From contig BCRI01000003.1 of NCBI GenBank assembly GCA_001552515.1, forward strand, positions 62,001 through 126,000: a stretch of 64,000 nucleotides of DNA, given 5' to 3'. Below the pieces are notes generated by a model. That model worked only from the letters and a program-made list of their open reading frames with translations, ran no database searches and was not told the origin of the DNA. A program made the translations under genes and the position numbers. Below, piece by piece: positions 15,101 through 24,350 of this stretch (its first letter is position 1; each line of letters opens with the position of its first letter). Origin of the DNA: Sphaerimonospora mesophila NBRC 14179 = JCM 3151 (GTDB lineage: Bacteria > Actinomycetota > Actinomycetes > Streptosporangiales > Streptosporangiaceae).

Positions 15101-17481
15101 CCGAAACGGACACGGCGCCGGCCGGCACGATGGGCGAGGTGGGCAGGGCCCGCCGGCGCAAGGAGGACGCGCGGCTGGTCACCGGCCGCACCCAGTGGAC
15201 CGACAACATCCAGCTTCCCGGCATGCTCCATGTGGCGTTCCTGCGCAGTCCGCTGGCGCATGCGCGGATCACCCGCGTCGACGTCTCGGCCGCGCGCGGC
15301 CGGCCCGGCGTGGTGGCGGTGTTCAGCGGCCGGGACTTCGCCGCCGAGCAGGGCAGCCTGCCGTGCGCCTGGCCGGTGACCGAGGACATCGTCATCCCCG
15401 ATCACCCGCCGATGGCCGTGGACGAGGTCCGCTACGTGGGCGAGGCGGTGGCCTGCGTAATCGCCACCGACCGCTACCGGGCGGCGGACGCGCTGGACGC
15501 CATCGAGATCGACTACGAGCCGCTGGACCCCGTGCTCGACATGACCGAGGCGCTGACCGAGGGCTCCGCGACCGTCCACGAGGTCGGGAACAGGGCGTTC
15601 ACCTGGAAGTTCGCCCAGGGAGACGTCGAGGGCGCGTTCCGCGACGCGCCCGTCGTGATCGACAGGACCTTCGTCCAGCAGCGGCTCATCCCCTCGGCGA
15701 TGGAACCGCGCGCCGTCGTGGCGCAGACCGACGGCGACGGGTTCACCCTGCATTCGGCGACGCAGATCCCGCACATCCTGCGGGTCATGCTCGCGCTGAC
15801 CACGGGGATCCCCGAGCACAAGCTCCGCGTGATCGCCCCGGACGTTGGCGGCGGGTTCGGGTCCAAGCTGCAGGTGACGGCAGAGGAGGTGCTCTGCCTG
15901 CTGATCACCCGCCGTCTCGGCCGCCCGGTCAAGTGGACCGAGTCGCGATCAGAGGGCAACCTGACCGTGCACCACGGCCGCGACCAGCTCCAGCGGATCA
16001 GTGTGGCCGCCGAAAGCGACGGCAGGATCCGCGGCGTCAAGGTCGACCTGCTCGCGGACATGGGCGCCTACCTGATGCTGGTCACGCCCGGCGTCCCGCT
16101 GCTCGGCGCGTTCATGTACGGCGGCATCTACAAGATGGACGCCTACGACTTCACCTGCACCGGCGTCTTCACCACGAAGATGCCGACCGACGCCTATCGG
16201 GGCGCGGGCCGGCCGGAGGCCACCTTCGCGATCGAACGCGCGATGGACGAGCTGGCGGCCGAGCTCGGGCTCGATCCGATGGAGGTCAGACGCCGCAACT
16301 GGATCCGGCACGCGGAGTTTCCGTACACGACGATCTGCGGCCTGACCTACGACTCGGGCAACTACGAGGCGGCCACCGACCGGGCGCTCGCGCTGTTCGG
16401 CTACGACGAGCTGCGGGCGGAACAGGCCGATCGGCGCAACCGCCGCGACCCCGTCCAGCTCGGCATCGGCATCTCGACGTACACCGAAATGTGCGGCCTG
16501 GCACCGAGCCGGGTCCTCGGCAGCCTGTCGTACGGCGCGGGCGGCTGGGAGCACGCCGAGGTCCGGATGCTCCCGACCGGCAAGGTCGAGGTGGTCACCG
16601 GCTCCAGCCCGCACGGCCAGGGTCACGTGACCGCGTGGAGCCAGATCGTCGCAGACGCGCTCGGCGTCCCGTTCGAGGACGTCTCGGTACTGCACGGCGA
16701 CACGGCCTCGTCGCACAAGGGCATGGACACCTACGGCTCCCGCTCGCTCTCCGTCGGCGGCATCGCCCTGGTGCAGGCGTGCGAGAAGGTGCGGGAGAAG
16801 GCCCGGCAGGTCGCGGCCCACATGATGGAGGCCTCCCCCGACGACGTCGAGTTCACCGACGGTCGGTTCCGGGTGCGCGGCACCACGACGGAGCGGACGA
16901 TCCAGGAGATCGCCCTCGCCACGTTCGCCGCGCACGACCTCCCCGAGGGGTTCGAGCCGCGGCTCGACGCCCAGGCGACGTTCGACCCCGACAACTTCTC
17001 CTTCCCGCACGGGACGCACCTGTGCGCGGTCGAGGTGGACACCGAGACCGGCGCGACGACGATCCGGTCCTATGTGGCCGTCGACGACGTGGGCAAGGTG
17101 GTCAACCCGCTCATCGTCGAGGGACAGGTGCACGGCGGCATCGCCCAGGGGATCGCCCAGGCGCTGTTCGAGGAGGTGGTGTACGACGCCGACGGCAACC
17201 TGCTGACCACGACCATGGCCGACTACCTGCTGCCGTCCGCCACCGACCTGCCCGTGTTCGTCACCGACCGCACCGAGACCCCGGCGACCTCGAACCCGCT
17301 CGGGGTCAAGGGCGTCGGCGAGGCCGGCACGATCGCCTCCACCCCGGCCGTGGTCAACGCGATCGTGGACGCGCTGCGCCCGTACGGGGTACGCGACGTG
17401 CGGATGCCGTGCACCCCGGAACGGGTGTGGCGGGCCCTCCACGACCGGGCGCCCAGCGCAGAGGAAGGAGCATCGGTTTGA
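15097..17481 (+). CDS. coxL: Molybdenum hydroxylase large subunit, form II CoxL type
   Basis: The 794-residue subunit binds the molybdopterin cytosine dinucleotide cofactor. The form-defining loop reads AYRGAGR (about residue 367), not the AYXCSFR of form I CO dehydrogenase, so the cysteine that holds copper in true CODH is absent. Other marks are GGGFGSK, GSSPHGQGH and GVKGVGEAG, the last with the catalytic Glu. Form II enzymes have uncertain substrates, so oxidation of CO should not be assumed. The GTG start overlaps the coxS stop. Confidence 0.92.
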   Translation: MTETDTAPAGTMGEVGRARRRKEDARLVTGRTQWTDNIQLPGMLHVAFLRSPLAHARITRVDVSAARGRPGVVAVFSGRDFAAEQGSLPCAWPVTEDIVIPDHPPMAVDEVRYVGEAVACVIATDRYRAADALDAIEIDYEPLDPVLDMTEALTEGSATVHEVGNRAFTWKFAQGDVEGAFRDAPVVIDRTFVQQRLIPSAMEPRAVVAQTDGDGFTLHSATQIPHILRVMLALTTGIPEHKLRVIAPDVGGGFGSKLQVTAEEVLCLLITRRLGRPVKWTESRSEGNLTVHHGRDQLQRISVAAESDGRIRGVKVDLLADMGAYLMLVTPGVPLLGAFMYGGIYKMDAYDFTCTGVFTTKMPTDAYRGAGRPEATFAIERAMDELAAELGLDPMEVRRRNWIRHAEFPYTTICGLTYDSGNYEAATDRALALFGYDELRAEQADRRNRRDPVQLGIGISTYTEMCGLAPSRVLGSLSYGAGGWEHAEVRMLPTGKVEVVTGSSPHGQGHVTAWSQIVADALGVPFEDVSVLHGDTASSHKGMDTYGSRSLSVGGIALVQACEKVREKARQVAAHMMEASPDDVEFTDGRFRVRGTTTERTIQEIALATFAAHDLPEGFEPRLDAQATFDPDNFSFPHGTHLCAVEVDTETGATTIRSYVAVDDVGKVVNPLIVEGQVHGGIAQGIAQALFEEVVYDADGNLLTTTMADYLLPSATDLPVFVTDRTETPATSNPLGVKGVGEAGTIASTPAVVNAIVDALRPYGVRDVRMPCTPERVWRALHDRAPSAEEGASV

Positions 17482-18338
17482 TTCCCGCGTCGTTCGACTA
17501 CTCCAGGCCGTCGTCGCTGGAGGAGGCCCTGGCCGTGCTCGGCGACGCCGGGGAGGAGGCCAAGGTGCTCGCCGGCGGCCAGTCGCTGCTGCCGCTGCTC
17601 CGGCTGCGGCTCGCCTACCCCACCACACTGATCGACATCGGGCGCGTGGCCGAGCTCCGCGGCATCGCCGACCACGGCGACCACGTGTTCATCGGCGCGA
17701 TGACCACGCACCACGAGGTGGTCCGGTCGCCGGTCGTCAACGAGCACTGCCCGCTGGTCGCGCTGGCGACCGCGACCGTCGCCGACCGGGCCGTACGGCA
17801 CCGCGGCACGTTCGGCGGATCGCTGGCACACGCCGACCCGGCAGGCGACCTGCCCTCGGTGGCCCTCGCCCTCGACATGGACCTCGTGGTCCGGTCGTCC
17901 TCCGGGGAGCGGGTCATCCCGGCGGCCGATTTCTTCGTCGACTATCTCGAACCGGCCCTGGAACCCGGGGAGATCCTCGTCGGAGCCCGCGTGCCCAAAC
18001 TCGGCCCGGGGTGGGGCTTCCACTACGAGAAGTTCCACCGTACGGCCCAGGCGTGGGCGACGGTCGGGGTGGCGGCGGCCGTACGGCGGTCGAACGGGAC
18101 CGTCGCGGAGGCGCGGATCGCGCTGACCAACATGGGCCCGACCCCGATCCGGGCGGTCGCCGTGGAGGCCGCGGTGCGCGGCGCGGCGGCAGACCGGAAC
18201 GGCGCGCTGCGGGAGGCGGCGGAACAGGCGGCCGAGGGCACCGATCCCCCCGGTGACCTGCACGCCCGGCCCGACTATCGGGCGCATCTGTCCCGGGTGC
18301 TCACGCATCGGGCCCTCCTGGCCGCCTGCGCGGTCTAG
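17478..18338 (+). CDS. coxM: FAD-binding medium subunit of the molybdenum hydroxylase
   Basis: The 286-residue subunit has the FAD-binding motifs AGGQSLLPLL (near residue 32) and TFGGSLAHADPAGDLP (near 114), as in CoxM. It takes electrons from CoxS. It begins with a rare TTG whose last two bases overlap the coxL TGA (TTGA), with AGGAG 7 bases upstream, so it depends on translation of coxL. Confidence 0.92.
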   Translation: MIPASFDYSRPSSLEEALAVLGDAGEEAKVLAGGQSLLPLLRLRLAYPTTLIDIGRVAELRGIADHGDHVFIGAMTTHHEVVRSPVVNEHCPLVALATATVADRAVRHRGTFGGSLAHADPAGDLPSVALALDMDLVVRSSSGERVIPAADFFVDYLEPALEPGEILVGARVPKLGPGWGFHYEKFHRTAQAWATVGVAAAVRRSNGTVAEARIALTNMGPTPIRAVAVEAAVRGAAADRNGALREAAEQAAEGTDPPGDLHARPDYRAHLSRVLTHRALLAACAV

Positions 18339-18414
18339 GAACCCGGGAACCAGCTCCCAGGAAACACCGTCCGGTCACCGGAACCGGTTCGGAACCTCAG
18401 AAAGGAGTCCGGTC

Positions 18415-19125
18415 GTGGCGCTGCGGTTCGAGCACGAGTTCATGGTTCCCGTCCCGGTCGAGCGGGCCTGGCCGGTCTTCCTTGACGCGGAACGGGTCGC
18501 GCCGTGCCTGCCCGGCGCGACCCTGGAGTCGGTCGACGGCGATGCCTTCACCGGCCGATTGCGGGTGAAGGTCGGCCCGATCACCATCGTCTACCGGGGC
18601 AGCGCGGCGTTCGAACACGTCGATCCGGACGCGCGTACGCTGACGCTCCGGGCCGCGGGCCGGGAGACCCGCGGCCCGGGCACCGCGAACGCTGAGGTGA
18701 CCGCCCGGCTCTCCGCCGAGGACGGGCGAACCCGGGTGCTCGTGGAGACCTCGTTCAACGTCACCGGGCGGCCGGCCCAGTTCGGCCGGGGCATGCTGGC
18801 CGATGTCGGTGGCAAGCTCATCGACCGCTTCGCCGCGAACCTCGCGGGGCTCTTCGAGGAGGAGCGGCCCGAGACGGAGCCGGAGTCCCCGGCGCCGAAG
18901 GAGGCGCCCTCTCCTCCGGCGGCCCCCGCGCCGGCGGCCGCCGAGCCGAGAAATGCGGGCTCTCCGCTGAGTCACCGCACGGCCGAGGAGCAGGAGCTCG
19001 ACCTGCTGGAGCTCGCGGGCGGGCCGCTGGCGCGGCGGATCGCCGTCCCGGCGGCCGTGCTCACCGCGCTGGCCGCGCTCGCGGCCGTGATCCACCTGCT
19101 CCGCCGTTTCCGTCGCCGGGCGTGA
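18415..19125 (+). CDS. coxG: CoxG-like SRPBCC protein with C-terminal membrane anchor
   Basis: The 236-residue protein has an N-terminal SRPBCC domain (about 1-145), opening FEHEFMVPVPVERAWPVFLD with CLPGATLE, the CoxG signature. A Pro/Ala-rich linker and a C-terminal hydrophobic helix ending in Arg residues follow (about 205-230). CoxG is linked to membrane docking and quinone delivery for CODH-type enzymes, which would couple this hydroxylase to respiration. AAGGAG precedes the GTG. It is the last gene of the cox operon. Confidence 0.9.
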   Translation: MALRFEHEFMVPVPVERAWPVFLDAERVAPCLPGATLESVDGDAFTGRLRVKVGPITIVYRGSAAFEHVDPDARTLTLRAAGRETRGPGTANAEVTARLSAEDGRTRVLVETSFNVTGRPAQFGRGMLADVGGKLIDRFAANLAGLFEEERPETEPESPAPKEAPSPPAAPAPAAAEPRNAGSPLSHRTAEEQELDLLELAGGPLARRIAVPAAVLTALAALAAVIHLLRRFRRRA

Positions 19126-19167
19126 TCTCGTGGGGTGGGGGTGGAGGGGGTTGGGGAACGGCGTCGT

Positions 19168-20208
19168 TCAGCGGGGCAGCAGTTCGCCCGACCGCTGCCT
19201 GGGGAGGCCGGCGAGCATGCGCTGACCATCGGTGAGCAGGGCGGCGATCGGACCGGGCTCGCGCAGCCGGGTCAGCCGGTCCCGGTTGTACTTGCGCGCC
19301 CGTGCCGTACGGCGCTTGCTCGCCGCCGACTTGAAGGCGGCGACGTGGTCGCGGTCGGCCCGCGGCGCGCCGGTCAGTTCGTATCCGAGCGAGCTCAGCC
19401 GCTCGCCCAGCACCTCCTCGCACAGCGAGATCTCCCACGGCTCCAGCTTGTCGACCCACTTGCCGGCGTGGGCCGTGGTGACCTCGCCGTGGGTGTTGCT
19501 GTGCCAGACCTTGTGCTTGGGCACCGCCATCTCGGCGATGTGGCGCGGCTCGCACATCGCCGGGTCGTACTCCTCGCCGATGAAGGCGCACAGCTTCTTC
19601 AGCTCGGTCTCCGGATCTGCGGTCAGGTCCTCGTACCGAAGCTGGTAGAAGCTGTCCTCCGGCAGCTTGCGCGCGTGGCGGCGGCCGAAGTCGATCGCCT
19701 CGGCCCAGTTGGCCGCCGCGTGGAAGGTGTCCGGCTTGTACCAGGGCATCTCCTTGAGCGAGGCGACGCAGTCGCGGCCGTCCCTGACCAGGTGGACGAA
19801 CTGGGCGTCGGGGAACATGCGCATCAGCATCTCGACGTGCCGGTAGTAGCTCGGCCGCTTGTCCCCCCAGCGCGGCTTGCCGAACCGCTCCGCGTAGCAC
19901 TTGAAGACCATCCCGATGACCGAGCCGAAGCTGCCCGGCCCGAGCATGGCGGCGTGAACGAACTCCCCCGAGTCCAGCCCCAGCTCGCGGAACTTGGTGT
20001 TGCGCCCCTCGGCGATCCAGGTGGCGAGCCTGCGGCGGTTGTCCGCGAGCCGCATGTCGCCGTACGCGCGTCGCGAGAAGTAGGCCGGGACCAGGAACCG
20101 GGTCTCCGGCGGTACGGCGATGCGCGGGTGTGAGTGCAGCATGAGCTGCAGCATGGTGGTCCCGGAACGCGGGCAACCGACGACGAAGATCGGTCTGTCG
20201 GACTGCAT
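19168..20208 (-). CDS. PAPS-dependent sulfotransferase
   Basis: The 346-residue protein has the PAPS-binding loop GCPRSGTTMLQLMLHSHP at its N-terminus and the later VHLVRDGRDCVASL, which contacts the 3'-phosphate. It would move sulfate to a hydroxyl or amine acceptor. The acceptor is unknown, but the neighbours make cell-surface glycopolymers or lipid-linked sugars. The C-terminal 50 residues are strongly basic. GGGGATAG precedes the ATG. Confidence 0.88.
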   Translation of the reverse strand: MQSDRPIFVVGCPRSGTTMLQLMLHSHPRIAVPPETRFLVPAYFSRRAYGDMRLADNRRRLATWIAEGRNTKFRELGLDSGEFVHAAMLGPGSFGSVIGMVFKCYAERFGKPRWGDKRPSYYRHVEMLMRMFPDAQFVHLVRDGRDCVASLKEMPWYKPDTFHAAANWAEAIDFGRRHARKLPEDSFYQLRYEDLTADPETELKKLCAFIGEEYDPAMCEPRHIAEMAVPKHKVWHSNTHGEVTTAHAGKWVDKLEPWEISLCEEVLGERLSSLGYELTGAPRADRDHVAAFKSAASKRRTARARKYNRDRLTRLREPGPIAALLTDGQRMLAGLPRQRSGELLPR

Positions 20209-20258
20209 GATGATCTATCCCCCCGTGATGAGTGCCAACTCAGTAAGGCCCGGTCGAA

Positions 20259-21134
20259 TCAGACAAGGATCTTCTCCCTCTCCGGCGCGCCCTGCGGGAT
20301 CTGCCGGGCCGCCAGCCATACGCGGTAGACGAGGAACATCTCGAAGGCCAGCAGCAGCGCGCCGGCTCCGATCGAGACCGGTACCAGCGCCCATGATCCG
20401 AGCACCGGGGCCACCACGAACACCGCGGCATGGAACTCGATCCCGCTGACGATGTGCGTACGCACCCGCCGCCGGACCAGGAACACGCGGAACCGGTCGT
20501 ACCAGGGGAACCGCGCGTGGAACTCCTTCTGCAGGTCGATGAGCGTGCGGCCGTCCTCGACCTCGTCCGCCAGCCGCCCGACCTCGGTGCGCGGCCGGCT
20601 GCCCAGCACGCTCTCCACGAAGACGCAGTCCCCGTCGACTCGCGCCTGGGCCAGGTTGCGTGTGGCGTCCTTGACCCGCTTGAGCTGCGGACCGTTGATG
20701 TAACGGAACAGGTCGAGCAGTACGACGCCGACGGCGGCCAGCAGGTAGTCGCTGTCCCCCGATCTGGAGTACTCCCCGAACCCCAGGCCGAAGGCGCAGC
20801 AGACCACCCTGATGCGGTCTCCGACGTAATCGAGCCAGAGGCCGAACGGTGTGCCGGTGCCCTTGAGCCTGGCGATCTTCCCGTCCATGCAGTCGACCAT
20901 GAAGCTCAGGTAGAACAGCGCCGCCCCCAGGATCAGCGCGCCCTCCAGGAACGCCACCGCCGAGGCGAGGCCGCCCAGCATCGACAGCCGGGTCAGTGTG
21001 TTAGGCGTGATCTTGGTGTGGTTCGCCACGAACAACGCCAGCCGACAGGCGAGCGGATCGACCATGAAGACGGTCCACCACGAGTCTCTCGGCTTGCGTG
21101 CCGCCATGATGTCGTCGAGCGTGAAACCTCCCAT
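20259..21134 (-). CDS. CDP-alcohol phosphatidyltransferase family membrane protein
   Basis: The 291-residue protein carries the complete family signature D-G-x2-A-R-x8-G-x3-D-x3-D, read here as DGKIAR, then FGLW and LDYVGD. It also has several hydrophobic helices. It moves the phospho-alcohol part of a CDP-alcohol to an acceptor hydroxyl. The long soluble stretch between helices (about 160-215) and the neighbours suggest a role in a phosphopolymer or unusual lipid instead of housekeeping phospholipid synthesis. No ribosome site is evident. The Stealth gene is divergent from it. Confidence 0.88.
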   Translation of the reverse strand: MGGFTLDDIMAARKPRDSWWTVFMVDPLACRLALFVANHTKITPNTLTRLSMLGGLASAVAFLEGALILGAALFYLSFMVDCMDGKIARLKGTGTPFGLWLDYVGDRIRVVCCAFGLGFGEYSRSGDSDYLLAAVGVVLLDLFRYINGPQLKRVKDATRNLAQARVDGDCVFVESVLGSRPRTEVGRLADEVEDGRTLIDLQKEFHARFPWYDRFRVFLVRRRVRTHIVSGIEFHAAVFVVAPVLGSWALVPVSIGAGALLLAFEMFLVYRVWLAARQIPQGAPEREKILV

Positions 21135-21288
21135 GCAGTAAGGATGACTACAGTCGGTAGCTGATCACATGCAAATCGGAAACAGACGGGCCATCTCGTT
21201 GCAAGTTCTTGACCGTTGCGGGGAACTAGGTAAATCATCCTCCAAACTGGTAGCCGATCGATTACATTCCGTGTGCATAGGGGGGACC

Positions 21289-22869
21289 ATGCCGGTTGTC
21301 ACGTTGTATCGGCGGCTGCAGAGACGGCTGCCCTTGTGGGAGGCCACGCCGCGAGCCGCACTGGTCCGCGCGGACGCGAGCCCGTTGCAGGCCCGGCGCG
21401 AGACGCTCGACCTGGTCTGCTCGCTGCTTTCCGAGGCCGGGGTGGGCTTCTTCTGCGTCCGGCCGGCGCCCGGCCGCCCCCCGGTCGTCGCGGTCGAGGT
21501 CGGCGAGCGCGCCCGTGCGCTCGCCGCGCTCGCCCACTGCGGCGCCATTCCGCTGCTCGCGGCGCCGCAGCCGTACGGCAAGCAGGGCTCGCGGGGCGCC
21601 GAGCAGCTGCGCCCCATCCGGCGCGCGGCCGCCACCCTGCAGAACGCACCGATCGTACGGCTGGCGATGCACTTCACCAGTCCGTCGCGCACGCTGAAGC
21701 TCGGTGCCGAGCAGGGCTGCGACCTGGAGTTCTGGTCACGCGAGGGCGACACGCTGGTGGCGCCGCGGCCGAACGGCGGCTGTGACGTCGTCCCGGCGGA
21801 CGGCGAGATCGTGGAGGGCGGCGAGGAGCTGTTCAACACGCTCGTGTCGGCCGCCCGGCGCGAGCGCGTCTATCCGACCCGGCCCGAGTTCACCCGGCGC
21901 CTGCTCGACGACATCGACTTCCCGATCGACGCCGTCTACACCTGGGTCGACGGCGCGGACCCGGCCTGGCGCGCCCGCCGCGACCAGGCGCTCGGCGGTA
22001 TGCGGGCGGTCCGCGACGGGATCAGCGAGATGGCCACGACCGAGGCGCGGTTCACCAGCAGGGACGAGCTGCGCTACTCGCTGCGCTCGCTGTGGACGTA
22101 CGCCCCCTGGATCAACCGGGTGTGGATCGTGACCGACGGGCAGACGCCCCCGTGGCTGGACGGCTCGCACCCGATGGTGACCGTGGTCGACCACAAGGAG
22201 ATCTTCACCGACCCCTCGGTGCTGCCGGTGTTCAACTCCCACGCGATCGAGACGCAGCTCCATCACATCGAGGGACTGTCGGAGCACTTCCTCTACCTGA
22301 ACGACGACTTCTTCCTTGGCCGGCCGCTGTCACCGCGGATGTTCTTCGAGGCGAACGGGGTGACCCGTTTCTTTCCCAGTTCTGTGCACGTCCCGTTCGG
22401 CGCACCCGAGCACGAGGAGTCGCCGGTCCACGCCGCGGGCATGAACAACCGCCGCGTCCTGGAGGACCTGTCCGGCCGGACGCTGACCCAGAAGCTCAAG
22501 CATGTGCCGTACGCGCTGCGCAGGTCGCTCATGTACGAACTGGAGGAGCGGTTCGCGGCCGACTTCGAGGCGACGGCGCGCAGCACGTTCCGTACGACCT
22601 CCGATATCTCGGCGGTCTCCTCGCTGGCGCACTACTACGCCTATCTCAACGGGCGTGCGGTGCCCGGGACCGTGGACTACACGTATGTGGATCTGGCGGT
22701 GCCCAAGACACCGGCCAAGCTGCGCCGGATGCTGGCGCGCCGCAGGCATGACGCGTTCTGCCTCAACGACACCGCCCCGACCACGGGCGAGCAGGACGCC
22801 CTGCTGGCCGAGTTCCTGGAGGCCTACTTCCCCACCGCGGCGCCCTTCGAGCTGTCCGGCCACCCCTGA
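21289..22869 (+). CDS. Stealth family sugar-phosphate transferase
   Basis: The 526-residue protein contains the conserved Stealth regions: DAVYTWVDGADPAW (CR1, about residue 219), ELRYSLRSLWTYAPWI with VWIVTDGQTPPWL (CR2), HFLYLNDDFFLGRP (CR3), and a later CR4-like part. Stealth proteins move hexose-1-phosphate to make capsule polymers with phosphodiester links. The N-terminal 200 residues form an extra domain. GGGGGGACC precedes the ATG. Its end overlaps the end of the convergent GT39-like gene by 46 bases. Confidence 0.9.
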   Translation: MPVVTLYRRLQRRLPLWEATPRAALVRADASPLQARRETLDLVCSLLSEAGVGFFCVRPAPGRPPVVAVEVGERARALAALAHCGAIPLLAAPQPYGKQGSRGAEQLRPIRRAAATLQNAPIVRLAMHFTSPSRTLKLGAEQGCDLEFWSREGDTLVAPRPNGGCDVVPADGEIVEGGEELFNTLVSAARRERVYPTRPEFTRRLLDDIDFPIDAVYTWVDGADPAWRARRDQALGGMRAVRDGISEMATTEARFTSRDELRYSLRSLWTYAPWINRVWIVTDGQTPPWLDGSHPMVTVVDHKEIFTDPSVLPVFNSHAIETQLHHIEGLSEHFLYLNDDFFLGRPLSPRMFFEANGVTRFFPSSVHVPFGAPEHEESPVHAAGMNNRRVLEDLSGRTLTQKLKHVPYALRRSLMYELEERFAADFEATARSTFRTTSDISAVSSLAHYYAYLNGRAVPGTVDYTYVDLAVPKTPAKLRRMLARRRHDAFCLNDTAPTTGEQDALLAEFLEAYFPTAAPFELSGHP

Positions 22870-24350
22870 CCCGCACCCCGGCCTGGGGCGCCGTTGTAAC
22901 GGGCGACGAACATGCCGCGGAAGGTCCATCGGCCGGTCGGGACGAACGATCGGTGCAGCAGGTCGAGCCGTTTACTCGAAAGCGCGGCCTTCCCGGTGTG
23001 ACCGACCACCCAGAGGGTGCGCAGTCCGGCGAGGCGGGCGGCGAGCACCCGGCGGCCGACCTCCCGGCCGTGGAAGCTGCCATCGCGCTCGGGTGACCGG
23101 GCCAGCGCCACGTCGTCGAGGCGTTCGAAGATCCCCGGATACACCACAGCGAACTTCCTGACCTTGGCGGGGGCGAACAGCACCCCGTCGCCCGGCCGGG
23201 CGGCTGAAGCGAGCAGCGCCATCGCGGGGCGCGGGTCGTCCTGCCTGCCGTTGGGGCCGCGGGTGGCGAGGTGGCCGGGGATCGCCAGGCCGAGCCAGAC
23301 CACCGCCGGCACGGCGACCGCGGCCCGCCGAAGCGCCGCGGCCGGCGGCATGGCACGCGACGCGGCGAGCAGCGCCGCGAGCCCCGCCCCGGCCAGCAGT
23401 GCGGCGGCGGGAAGGCAGCAGAACACATAGCGGAACACGTAGACGGGCCGGAACGTCCACGAGACGATCAGCAGCACCAGCGGCGGCACGAGCAGCCACG
23501 GCAGCGTCAGCGCGAGGAGATCACGCCGGTCCCCGCCGCGCCGCAGGCAGTGCACGCCGCCGAGCAGGGCGAGCACCCAGGTCAGCGGGGCGATCCCGAG
23601 CCAGGCCGGATGCGCGGCGCCGACATCGCCGAAGAGCCGCACGGCGAGCAGGCCCGCCTCCGCGGGACCGGGCCGGGGAATCCAGCCGATCTGGGCGGTC
23701 TGCCGCGACGCCAGCCAGGCCAGCGGTCCGACGACGGCCAGGGCCCCCGCAGCGGCCGCGCACCAGCGCCACACCGGCCCCCTCGACAGCGCCACATAGC
23801 CGCCGTGGGCCCCCGCCACCAGGAACGCGAACAGGCTGAGGTAACCCAGCCCGGCCAGCGCGACGCCGTACAACGCGAAGGCTCCGGCGGACGGCCTGCG
23901 CACCGCACGCAGCAGCAACAGGGTCACGCCGATGGCCGCGGCCATCGTCAGCGGGTACGGCCTGGCCTCCTGGACGTAGCGGGAGAAGATCGGCATCGTG
24001 GCCATCATCACGCCGCCGTACAGGCCGGCCCGGGGATGGCCGAGCGCCCGGCCGAGGGCGCCGACTCCGGCGGCGGCCAGCACTCCGGCCGCGACCGAGG
24101 GCAGCCGCATCACCACCTCTCCGGTCCCGAACAGCGTGACGACGACGTGCATGAGCCCGTAGTAGAGGGCGTGGACCGCGTCGACCGTCTGGAGCAGGTG
24201 GAGCAGCTGATGCGGCGTCCGGACGGCCGCGCTCAGCGTCGCGGCCTCGTCGCGCCAGATCGGTGGCGACCCCAGGTCCCACAGGCCGGCGACGAGCGCG
24301 AGGACCGCCGGCAACACGATCTCGTACGGTCGCCCGCTCCGCCGCCTCAT
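22824..24350 (-). CDS. GT39/ArnT-like membrane glycosyltransferase
   Basis: The 508-residue protein has about ten hydrophobic helices and an early acidic loop motif, PPIWRDEAATL, like the catalytic Asp/Glu loop of GT-C enzymes such as ArnT and PMTs. They move a sugar from a polyprenyl-phosphate donor to an acceptor outside the membrane. The C-terminal 120 residues are soluble. Its ATG overlaps the stop of the upstream CDP-glycerol-transferase-like gene (ATGA), so the two are coupled. Confidence 0.85.
   Translation of the reverse strand: MRRRSGRPYEIVLPAVLALVAGLWDLGSPPIWRDEAATLSAAVRTPHQLLHLLQTVDAVHALYYGLMHVVVTLFGTGEVVMRLPSVAAGVLAAAGVGALGRALGHPRAGLYGGVMMATMPIFSRYVQEARPYPLTMAAAIGVTLLLLRAVRRPSAGAFALYGVALAGLGYLSLFAFLVAGAHGGYVALSRGPVWRWCAAAAGALAVVGPLAWLASRQTAQIGWIPRPGPAEAGLLAVRLFGDVGAAHPAWLGIAPLTWVLALLGGVHCLRRGGDRRDLLALTLPWLLVPPLVLLIVSWTFRPVYVFRYVFCCLPAAALLAGAGLAALLAASRAMPPAAALRRAAVAVPAVVWLGLAIPGHLATRGPNGRQDDPRPAMALLASAARPGDGVLFAPAKVRKFAVVYPGIFERLDDVALARSPERDGSFHGREVGRRVLAARLAGLRTLWVVGHTGKAALSSKRLDLLHRSFVPTGRWTFRGMFVARYNGAPGRGAGQGWPDSSKGAAVGK

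Noticed and set aside
15097..17481. True (form I) CO dehydrogenase large subunit
   Set aside because: The active-site loop is AYRGAGR, not AYXCSFR; the copper-binding Cys is missing.
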